This document shows, piece by piece, positions 1 to 4,417 of a stretch of DNA of 7,293 nucleotides. Source of the stretch: Clostridium sp. CAG:253 (GTDB lineage: Bacteria > Bacillota > Clostridia > Lachnospirales > Lachnospiraceae). Numbering within the stretch: position 1 is the first letter of the stretch; every line of letters begins with the position of its first letter. Below the pieces are notes generated by a model, which saw only the letters and a list, made by a program, of their open reading frames with translations, had not been told where the DNA came from and made no database searches. The position numbers and the translations under genes were made by a program. The stretch spans positions 1,148 to 8,440 of the forward strand of contig FR887297.1 of NCBI GenBank assembly GCA_000436755.1. Direction: 5' to 3'.

Positions 1-761
1 TACTTACTGTCAGTATATCCGATTACAACAGATGGGTCATGGACTGATACATGACTTTTCTTATTGCTTTCACTGAAATATTCATTATATTTTGTTGTGA
101 CATCTGAAGCTGATATTTCCTGTGGTGTTGTCGGTGTATCATCATCTCTGTCTGTTTTGTCTACAAGTTTAATATTTGAAAGGTCTACCTGCTCTCCTGT
201 AAGATGCATGCTTACTGAATCGTTTAATTCACCAAATGTAACTGTATCTTTCATCTTATATACTTTTGATGAATTTGTGTTGTCTGTTATCGTATATGAT
301 ATTGTAACTATTTTATCTCTTCTTGACACATCAACTACTACACTTGCATCTTTCATGGATTCTTTAAACTCTTCCCATGTAAAATCTGTATCACCCCAGG
401 TATGTTCTGAACCATCACTTAAATGAGTTCCATAAAACCAGCCATAATTATCTGCTCTGTCTGTTATTCCTCCATTGCTGTCAAAAACTTCTATTATAAA
501 GTTATTCCAATTATCACTTCCCTTTGTTTTGTTTGTGAATGTGTACTGAACATCAAAATTTCCACTTATTGTCTCATCTCCGGTATTAGCCGAAAAACCT
601 GCGTCAATACTTAATTCACTGACAGTATTTGAACCAAATGTACTGCTCTCTGCTGCTTTAGCTGTTGCAGTAAAATCAAGCGACAAATTTGGTGCTGATG
701 TAACTGCAAGAACTGCCGACATTGCTATCGCTGCAATTTTCTTAAACTTAAATTTTGCCAT
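1..761 (-). CDS. Secreted carbohydrate-binding-like protein with start of a GH43-type catalytic domain (partial)
   Basis: An open frame of 253 codons starts at the ATG at 761 and is still open at the window edge, so the C-terminal part is missing. A ribosome site (AAGGAGAG) lies about 7 bases upstream. Residues 1 to about 38 form a signal peptide: basic start (MAKFKFKK), hydrophobic core, cleavage near AKA-AE. Residues about 40-200 are clearly homologous to the N-terminal domain of the gene at 918-2018; shared blocks are YTFTNKT, RADNYGW, MKDAS and HLTGE-VDLS-IK. A short acidic/Thr-Pro linker follows (DRDDDTPTTPQ). The last visible residues include SHVSVHDPSVVIGY, which resembles the start of the GH43 five-blade propeller fold, where HDP(S/C) carries the catalytic-base Asp. 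Inference: an exported arabinan/xylan-type glycoside hydrolase carrying a binding module. The GH43 assignment rests on one motif; the binding function of the N-terminal domain is inferred from its architecture. Confidence 0.8.
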   Translation of the reverse strand, partial: MAKFKFKKIAAIAMSAVLAVTSAPNLSLDFTATAKAAESSTFGSNTVSELSIDAGFSANTGDETISGNFDVQYTFTNKTKGSDNWNNFIIEVFDSNGGITDRADNYGWFYGTHLSDGSEHTWGDTDFTWEEFKESMKDASVVVDVSRRDKIVTISYTITDNTNSSKVYKMKDTVTFGELNDSVSMHLTGEQVDLSNIKLVDKTDRDDDTPTTPQEISASDVTTKYNEYFSESNKKSHVSVHDPSVVIGYTDSK

Positions 762-830
762 ACTTCTCTCCTTCTTTTCCCTTTCCTTGCTTTTTTGTTT
801 AGGCATTTTAAATGCCAGTTTTATACAAAA
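762..830 (-). promoter_or_regulatory. Leader of the GH43-like gene with a 15-bp inverted repeat and weak -10
   Basis: Between the terminator of the preceding gene and the ATG at 761 there is a perfect inverted repeat, GGCATTT-T-AAATGCC, at 802-816. A possible -10 (TATAAA, 825 to 820) sits just upstream of it, so the repeat would overlap or closely follow the start of transcription, as expected of a repressor operator. No good -35 was found at 16-18 bases. It has no U-tract on either side, so it is unlikely to be a terminator. Its role as a sugar-responsive operator is only a guess. Confidence 0.3.
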
Positions 831-867
831 AGAGGGCGTTGACTACTTTTTGTCAACTCCCCCCTTT
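826..867 (-). terminator. Rho-independent terminator of the 918-2018 gene
   Basis: Perfect six-pair stem GTTGAC/GTCAAC (838-843 with 852-857), loop of eight, then one mismatch and a further GGG/CCC (834-836 with 859-861). Reading leftward the hairpin is followed by TCTTTTTG, a U-tract. It lies about 50 bases past the stop codon at 918 and makes the left-hand gene a separate transcription unit or at least attenuates readthrough. Confidence 0.8.
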
Positions 868-917
868 AGTTTACACAAATAAGTTTATTTTCTTATTCAA
901 TATGCAGTTTTAAATAA

Positions 918-2018
918 TTATTTTACTGTTACCTTCAAAGATTTTGTAGCTGCTTTATATTTAGAAGTTTTCTTTGCTGAAAGTTTGATTGTTACTTTTC
1001 CTTTCTTAAGACCCTTAACTGTAAGCTTGTTATTCTTTAATGTAACTTTTGCAATCTTTGCATCTTTCTTAGAAAGTTTAGCTGCTGTAACCTTTGCTTT
1101 TGAATTTACTGAAACAGTAAGTTTAACGCTCTTCTTAGCTTTTACTGAAACTGCTGAAACAGATTTCTTTCCGTTCTTAACAACGATTGCAGCCTTTTTA
1201 GCACTTGGTTTCTTTGTAGGTGCCGGTGTTTCTGTAGGCTCTGTTGTCGGTGCTGCTGTAGGCTCTGTTGTTGGTTCCTGTGTTGGTGCTACTGTAGGCT
1301 CTTCTGATGGTGCCTCTGTTGGAGCTGTTGTTGGTTCTTCTGTAACTGCAGGTGCTGTAGAAATTGCTGGTGAAGTAGCAGGCTCTGCCGGTACCTCAGT
1401 AGGTGCTACTGTAGGCTCTGCTTCTGCTTTTAACTCTGCTTTTATATCAGATAAATCTACCTTTTCGCCTGTAAGATGAACATATACTGTTTCAGGCAAG
1501 TTTGCCATTGCACATGTGCATACAAAATTGTATTTTTTACTGCTATCTGCATTTCCTGTAATATCATTTGCAACAGTCACAGTATTTCCTTCTCTTTTTA
1601 CTGTAACTTTTACAGATGCATCTTTCATTACCTCTCTAAAATCATCCCATGATTCAGCACCGTCACCCCATGACATTACTGAACCATCTGTGTTCCAATC
1701 ATTTGCTAACCAGCCATAATTATCTGCTCTTGTTGATATAAAGCCACCAACACCATTATGAACTTCAACACCATAGTTGAACCAATTTGTACTTGCATCC
1801 TGTGTTTTATTGGTAAAAGTATAAACCAGTTCAAAATCGCCTGTCATAGCTTCATCACCACTGTTAGCTGTTCCATATCCACCTGTAATACTAACATTCT
1901 TTACTGTTGCATCTCCTACTGCCGCCTCTGCTACAACTACATTGTTGTAAACTGCTGGTGCAGATGTCATTCCTACTACTGCTGCCATTGCCAAAGCTAA
2001 AAATTTCTTATTTCTCAT
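918..2018 (-). CDS. Secreted non-catalytic carbohydrate-binding-like protein with Pro/Thr linker and Ig-like tail
   Basis: 366 aa; ATG at 2018 preceded by a strong GGGAGGAG ribosome site. Residues 1-33 are a signal peptide (MRNKK, hydrophobic core, cleavage near AEA-A). Residues about 36-195 form a beta-rich domain homologous to the N-terminal domain of the protein at 1-761 (shared YTFTNKT, STRADNYGW, MKDASV, HLTGEKVDLS). Aromatic residues (W79, W103, W108, W117, W124) could line a sugar-binding face. Residues about 198-272 are a low-complexity linker of EPT/APT repeats. Residues about 275-366 are a Lys-rich Ig-like domain ending in a GKVTIKLSAKKTSKYKAAT-type stretch, typical of Lachnospiraceae extracellular proteins. 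There is no LPXTG motif and no recognisable catalytic domain. Inference: an exported polysaccharide-binding or scaffold protein that stays at the cell surface through its basic tail and works with the neighbouring hydrolase. Exact binding-module family not identified. Confidence 0.85.
   Translation of the reverse strand: MRNKKFLALAMAAVVGMTSAPAVYNNVVVAEAAVGDATVKNVSITGGYGTANSGDEAMTGDFELVYTFTNKTQDASTNWFNYGVEVHNGVGGFISTRADNYGWLANDWNTDGSVMSWGDGAESWDDFREVMKDASVKVTVKREGNTVTVANDITGNADSSKKYNFVCTCAMANLPETVYVHLTGEKVDLSDIKAELKAEAEPTVAPTEVPAEPATSPAISTAPAVTEEPTTAPTEAPSEEPTVAPTQEPTTEPTAAPTTEPTETPAPTKKPSAKKAAIVVKNGKKSVSAVSVKAKKSVKLTVSVNSKAKVTAAKLSKKDAKIAKVTLKNNKLTVKGLKKGKVTIKLSAKKTSKYKAATKSLKVTVK
1203..1427 (-). 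repeat. Degenerate Pro/Thr/Glu-rich linker repeat inside the secreted protein
   Basis: Encodes residues about 198-272, with many variants of EPTxAPT and TEAPSEEPT. At DNA level the words GTAGGCTCTGTTGTTGGT and GGTGCTACTGTAGGCTC recur with changes. Such a flexible, probably glycosylated spacer is common between binding domains; the repeat units can expand or contract by slippage. Confidence 0.75.
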
Positions 2019-2153
2019 TTGACTTCTCCTCCCGAAAATCTCATTTAATCTTTCTTTTCAAATATCTTAACTGAATCCAAATATTCAGCAATTTCACCTA
2101 ATAGCTTTCATTTATAAACAGTTAAAATATTTTACATTTTTAAATATGCTTTA
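2019..2153 (-). promoter_or_regulatory. About 130-nt 5' leader of the secreted protein gene
   Basis: Lies between the predicted start of transcription (near 2147) and the ATG at 2018. It holds a small hairpin, CTGAAT/ATTCAG with a six-base loop (2071-2088), and the GGGAGGAG ribosome site about 2025-2033. No known riboswitch fold recognised; otherwise A/T-rich. Confidence 0.35.
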
Positions 2154-2183
2154 ATAATAGCACATTTTAGCTATTTACGTCAA
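2154..2183 (-). promoter_or_regulatory. Sigma-A type promoter for the 918-2018 gene
   Basis: On the minus strand: -35 TTGACG (2183 to 2178), an 18-base spacer, -10 TATTAT (2159 to 2154), preceded by the extended-10 element TGC (2162 to 2160). This is the best promoter in the left half of the window and the only one found for this gene. Confidence 0.7.
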
Positions 2184-2381
2184 TATACTTTTATTAAAGC
2201 TATATTTTTTGTTGATTTTATACAATTTTTTATTTTTTAGATTTTTACATATTTTTCTAAACTATTTTAATACAATATTGTATTCCCTCAATAATTACAG
2301 CATTTTTACCATAATTATTCCATCACTTACCAATCTTGCAAAAGTATGTTTATTTTTATGATTTTTGGTAATTTTTCACAA
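2184..2381. other. Gene-free A/T-rich stretch with a perfect 16-bp palindrome
   Basis: No coding frame with a plausible ribosome site on either strand. The one distinct object is the perfect palindrome AATACAATATTGTATT at 2269-2284, about 90 bases upstream of the -35 of the secreted protein promoter, a candidate regulator site. The word CAATCTTGCAAAAA at 2331-2344 also occurs at 4441-4454 in the end of spmA. Confidence 0.4.
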
Positions 2382-2404
2382 AAATGTGCTAGCACATTTT
2401 TATT
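2380..2404 (-). terminator. Perfect 20-bp palindrome, probable old spmA terminator
   Basis: AAAATGTGCT/AGCACATTTT (2382-2401) is a perfect palindrome flanked by A and T runs, so a leftward transcript would form a short hairpin followed by TTTTTG. It lies immediately left of a short duplicate of the spmA 3' end (stop triplet at 2403-2405). The simplest reading is that this was the terminator of spmA before about 2 kb of DNA was inserted. It could instead be a protein-binding operator. Confidence 0.45.
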
Positions 2405-2450
2405 ATAAACGTTTTTTCCTGCATGCAATTTTATGCAAAAAAACGACCAC
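2405..2450. repeat. Left copy of 25-bp direct repeat: duplicated spmA 3' end
   Basis: Positions 2405-2429 are identical over 25 bases to 4420-4444, which is the last part of the spmA coding region. Similarity continues with small gaps to about 2450. Read on the minus strand this copy still encodes VVFLHKIACRKKRL and a stop, against VVFCKIACRKKRL and a stop in spmA. No more of spmA is present here. Confidence 0.8.
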
Positions 2451-2468
2451 TTTTTATTTTGACCGAAC

Positions 2469-2552
2469 GTCATGGAAGTGGCTATTATACGACAAATGGT
2501 CGGCTCCCAGCCTCCAACGCCATTTGCTGTATAATAATCCATCTTCCATGAC
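2469..2552 (+). other. Structured palindromic motif, compact copy (unknown RNA or mobile repeat)
   Basis: An imperfect inverted repeat folds on itself over 84 bases: outer arms 2469-2490 and 2529-2552 (CATGGAAG with CTTCCATG at the ends, TATTATAC with GTATAATA inside), a 3x3 internal loop GAC/GCT, then AAATGG/CCATTT, enclosing a small hairpin GGCT-CCC-AGCC. The core words CGAC, ATGG, CGGCTC, GCCTC and AACGCCATT-GCTG recur in the same order on the minus strand at 3814-3960, although the outer stems have different sequences. No known family recognised. The strand of a functional RNA is not established; plus is given because the core words read this way here. Confidence 0.6.
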
Positions 2553-2571
2553 TGTATATATAAAAGCAAAA

Positions 2572-2646
2572 AGAAAAGCACCCTTTATCAACCATAATGG
2601 TGTATAATGTAAGTGTTCAAACCACATTAAAAAGGAGTGCTTTTCT
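2572..2646 (+). promoter_or_regulatory. Transposase leader: promoter inside a hairpin that hides the ribosome site
   Basis: AGAAAAGCAC-C-CTTT (2572-2586) pairs with AAAG-GA-GTGCTTTTCT (2631-2646). The right arm contains the transposase ribosome site AAGGAG (2632-2637). A -10 like TATAAT lies at 2603-2608, between the arms, with only a poor -35. A transcript started from this -10 lacks the left arm and can be translated; a transcript entering from outside carries both arms and would be folded shut. This arrangement is known from other insertion sequences as protection from external transcription. Confidence 0.5.
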
Positions 2647-3800
2647 CTGAAAATAATAACACAAATTTCCATGTTTGACGATACCCAAAATGAAAATCTT
2701 GGAGATTTAGAAAGATTACAAAAAGTTTTTGACAATCTTCCTGATGAAAAATTAATACGAAGATTAAAAGAAAAACGAGGAAAAGGCAGAAATGAATGGT
2801 CTGTAGAAGCTATGTAGAATTCTTTTATAGCAAGCTTTATATTTGACCATGACTCTATTGCAAGTCTTTTAAGAGAATTAAACAGAAACAGCCAGCTCCG
2901 CATAATCTGCGGATTTCAACCACACATATACTCTGTACTGACAGATAAAAAAGATGAGTATGGAAAAAGGATAAGTGAAAGTCGATATAAACTGGCTCCA
3001 ACAGCAAGTGCATATACAAACTTTTTGAATAATTTAAAGGAATGTGAGCAGGAATCAAGAGAAATGTTTGATACACTTGTAAAATATATGTATGAAAACC
3101 TTAACGATTTCGGTGAGATTATGGCAGCGGATGGAAAAGCCATACAAAGTTATGCAGGAAAAATTTCAAAGAAAAACAGCGGCAACAAAGGAGAGAGGGA
3201 TGCTGACTGGTGCAGAAAAGAATACACAATAACAAAACCTAACGGTGAAAAAGTGGTAAAAACAAAGAAATGGTTTGGATTTCGTCTGCATCTTTTATCA
3301 GATGCAACATATGAACTGCCGGTTGATTATGAAGTGACAAAAGCATCGAACAGTGAACTTAAAGAAACAGAAAAACTGTTAGATAACATAAAAGAAAAAA
3401 ATCCTAAAAAGTTGGAAAAGTGTATTACATAACAGACGGTGGTGAGAAAATATAATTAGTATATAAGGGGTATGATAAAAGCAGGGACAGTCATAGATAT
3501 GTTTTTCATCCGAAATATCATAATAAAAGAATATTCAGAATACCATTGAAAACGGATACACGTATATTTACAAAAGTAGCAGGAAATTCAAAGAAATGGA
3601 GAAGATTATATAAAAAAAGAACAAGTATTGAAAGAGTAAACGGACGGATAGACCGTGCTTTTCAATTTGAAAAGCATACGATAAGAGGATTAAAAAAAAT
3701 GAAAATGTTTCTTACAGTTACCTTTATAATACAGCTTGCATTAGCTAAGGCAAAAATAGAATCAGGAATAACAAATGGACTGGCAATGTATACTGCATAA
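2647..3800 (+). pseudogene. Transposase with DDE domain, multiply broken
   Basis: Translation shows a family often annotated as IS4/IS1182-like transposase: N-terminal ISMFDD...LPDEKL...RNEWSVEAM, and C-terminal TDTRIFTKVAG...RLYKKRTSIERVNGRIDRAF...TIRGLKKMK. The catalytic acids are visible: first Asp in ADGKA (3130-3132), second Asp in ITDGG (3435-3437), Glu in SIERVNGR (3630-3632). It is dead by several lesions: the expected start is CTG at 2647 (9 bases after AAGGAG); an amber codon TAG at 2815 stands where the family usually has Trp (AMW); a frameshift near 3420 gives a TAA at 3430; in the second frame another TAA at 3453 follows TDGG; and about 50 residues normally found between TDGG and the GYDKSRD block are missing. 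The two remaining open parts, up to 3432 and from 3456 to 3800, cannot make an active enzyme. Confidence 0.88.
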
Positions 3801-3813
3801 AAATATGTAAACA

Positions 3814-3960
3814 GCAGAGATTAATATAAACTTTTCAGCGAATGGCGTTAGAATGTCAGTCAGTACTTAGTGTGCGTTTTTTTGCACACTTATGTACTGC
3901 TACTGATATTCTCCGAGGCGAGAGCCGTCCATGAGTCGGAAAGTTTATATCAATCTCTGC
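3814..3960 (-). other. Structured palindromic motif, extended copy (unknown RNA or mobile repeat)
   Basis: Outer arms 3814-3836 and 3939-3960 pair over about 22 bases with one mismatch and one bulge (GCAGAGATT with AATCTCTGC at the tips). Read on the minus strand the core is CGAC-TC-ATGG, CGGC-TCTC-GCC-TC, then an extra hairpin arm, then AACGCCATTCGCTG: the same words in the same order as at 2469-2552. The extra arm (3850-3912) is itself a three-step stem: AGAAT-TCAGT with ACTGA-ATTCT, CAGTAC/GTACTG, GTGTGC/GCACAC around an A/T-run loop. It lies just after the transposase stop and before the toxin locus. No coding capacity seen. Confidence 0.6.
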
Positions 3961-3989
3961 GTTAAAGTGCCACAGCGAAAATAATTCTC

Positions 3990-4018
3990 AAAAAGGGCAC
4001 TTGATTTCTCAAGTACCC
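3990..4018 (-). terminator. Leftward terminator, possibly the distal end of the toxin transcript
   Basis: Stem GGGCACTTGA (3995-4004) with TCAAGTACCC (4009-4018), loop of four. On the minus strand all ten pairs form, one as G-U, and the stem is followed by TTTTTG. On the plus strand the same position is a C-A mismatch and there is no U-tract, which supports leftward use. It also contains the -35 of the rightward antisense RNA promoter. Confidence 0.6.
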
Positions 4019-4029
4019 CATTGTATAAT
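4001..4029 (+). promoter_or_regulatory. Promoter of the antisense RNA
   Basis: -35 TTGATT (4001-4006), 17-base spacer, perfect -10 TATAAT (4024-4029) with TTG just before it. Predicted start near 4036. No rightward gene follows, only a short stretch ending in a terminator, so the product should be a small RNA. Confidence 0.65.
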
Positions 4030-4035
4030 CTAATT

Positions 4036-4133
4036 AGAAAGGTAATCGGATGTAATATCCGATTTTGCCCTCAGTAAGATACAAACATAAAAATAGCATC
4101 TAACTTTGGTCGGTTGGGATGCTATTTCTTTTT
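4036..4133 (+). ncRNA. Putative antisense RNA antitoxin (about 100 nt) of a type I toxin-antitoxin pair
   Basis: It has its own promoter (4001-4029), a 5' hairpin ATCGGAT/ATCCGAT (4045-4063) with a five-base loop, and ends at the terminator at 4089-4133. It converges on the small peptide gene at 4122-4208 and is complementary to the last codons and 3' untranslated part of that mRNA, about 45-50 bases if the toxin transcript stops at the shared terminator, all of the RNA if it runs to 3990. This is the arrangement of txpA/RatA-type systems. The shared stem loop contains U-U-G-G/U-U-U-G words that fit the YUNR U-turn motif that speeds pairing of sense and antisense loops. Start and end are predicted, not measured. 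Confidence 0.55.
4089..4133. terminator. Bidirectional terminator shared by toxin mRNA and antisense RNA
   Basis: Stem AAATAGCATC (4091-4100) with GATGCTATTT (4118-4127), 17-base loop. Rightward it is followed by CTTTTTATT, leftward by TTATG after TTT, so both convergent transcripts can end here. The toxin stop codon (4122-4124) lies within the stem. Confidence 0.7.
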
Positions 4134-4208
4134 ATTATTATGATTGTCTATGTAAGACAGTGCCGCAAAAATCACCAACACAAGAGTAAGAACTTCAAGC
4201 GTATTCAT
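4122..4208 (-). CDS. Small holin-like type I toxin peptide (28 aa)
   Basis: ATG at 4208, stop at 4122, preceded by AAAGGAGG. The peptide starts MNTLEVLTLVLVIFAALSY, one hydrophobic segment (about residues 4-19) with an acidic residue near the start, followed by a polar tail rich in Asn and ending in KKK. This is the pattern of the putative holin-like toxin group (Hol_Tox-type; TxpA/BsrG-like): a short acidic/polar start, one membrane helix and a charged Lys tail, expected to insert in the cell membrane and depolarise it when over-produced. It has its own promoter (4279-4308), a leader that can hide its ribosome site, and a convergent antisense RNA over the 3' end. The codon run is intact although the neighbouring transposase is decayed. 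Family membership is by pattern, not by a search; toxicity is inferred. Confidence 0.75.
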   Translation of the reverse strand: MNTLEVLTLVLVIFAALSYIDNHNNKKK

Positions 4209-4245
4209 AGGGCATCACCCTCCTTTGTAGACTAGAGGGCATCAC
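4209..4245 (-). promoter_or_regulatory. Toxin leader with repeat that can pair with the ribosome site
   Basis: AGGGCATCAC occurs twice (4209-4218 and 4236-4245). In the mRNA the upstream copy presents GCCCTC, which can pair with GAGGG of the ribosome site (AAAGGAGGG) across a loop of about 12 bases. The ribosome site could therefore be shut in the folded mRNA, as known for several type I toxins. The effect is predicted only. Confidence 0.45.
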
Positions 4246-4278
4246 ATAAACGGAAAATCACATCCATCATTCTTCTAA

Positions 4279-4308
4279 ATTATACAATGTCAGTATAACA
4301 TAACACAA
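4279..4308 (-). promoter_or_regulatory. Toxin promoter
   Basis: Minus strand: -35 TTGTGT (4308 to 4303), 18-base spacer, perfect -10 TATAAT (4284 to 4279). Predicted start near 4272, giving a leader of about 64 bases. The -35 is weaker than that of the antisense RNA, in keeping with an antitoxin made in excess. Confidence 0.6.
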
Positions 4309-4320
4309 CCAGAGATACAA

Positions 4321-4356
4321 ATAAAAATAAGCTACGTAGCAACGACTGACAGCTTA
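4321..4356 (-). terminator. Possible present-day terminator of spmA
   Basis: TAAGCT (4328-4333) and AGCTTA (4351-4356) form the base of a stem followed leftward by TTTTTATTTG; inside lies the perfect palindrome GCTACGTAGC (4331-4340), an alternative fold. It is about 60 bases past the spmA stop and just upstream of the toxin promoter. The stem is short, so some readthrough from spmA into the toxin locus is possible. Confidence 0.4.
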
Positions 4357-4417
4357 CTGGCAACTTTATGAATTTAAGAAATAAAACGCTAAGCTGTTAT
4401 TATTTTTAAGTTTACTT
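4357..4417. other. Short A/T-rich gap after spmA
   Basis: No gene or clear signal; A/T-rich with a few words related to AGCTTA. It is part of the DNA lying between the two 25-bp repeats. Confidence 0.3.

Larger units (their letters stand above)
2575..4003 (+). mobile_element. Decayed insertion sequence with a DDE transposase (ends tentative)
   Basis: The core is the broken transposase at 2647-3800. Candidate terminal inverted repeats are AAGCACCCTTTAT at the left (from about 2576) and, read on the minus strand, AAGTGCCCTTTTT at the right (ending about 4002). They agree at most positions but not all, and no flanking target duplication was found, so the limits are soft. The right side is unusually long (about 200 bases after the transposase) because it contains the structured motif at 3814-3960. 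Confidence 0.4.

Noticed and set aside
64..614. Rightward frames at the left edge
   Set aside because: The leftward frame is open over the entire 761 bases, starts with a signal peptide and is homologous to the neighbouring gene.
985..1479. Rightward open frame of 164 codons opposite the secreted protein gene
   Set aside because: It is the antisense shadow of the EPT/APT linker and Lys-rich tail; composition is GAxVGSxVG low complexity and there is no ribosome site.
2331..2344. CAATCTTGCAAAAA shared with 4441-4454
   Set aside because: Fourteen bases in A/T-rich DNA can recur by chance; it is not aligned with the 25-bp repeat pair, so not used as evidence for the islet border.
2496..2530. 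Resemblance of ATGGTCGGCTCCCAGCCTCC to part of the HDV ribozyme
   Set aside because: The nested double pseudoknot pairing of HDV-like ribozymes cannot be drawn; the right-hand copy of the motif does not keep the HDV-like bases.
2327..3143. Several leftward open frames over the structured motif and transposase
   Set aside because: They run opposite to a clear, homologous transposase and through a palindrome; no ribosome sites and no recognisable protein pattern.
3901..3945. Resemblance to a hammerhead ribozyme (CATGAGTC then GGAAAG)
   Set aside because: The required CUGAUGA core and stem II are absent and the surrounding pairing does not match a three-way hammerhead junction.
3964..4018. Alternative pairing AAAGTGCC with GGCACTT competing with the hairpin at 3995-4018, as in an antiterminator
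   Set aside because: For the leftward transcript, which has the U-tract, the competing strand lies downstream of the termination point, so it cannot act before termination; more likely a terminal-repeat echo.
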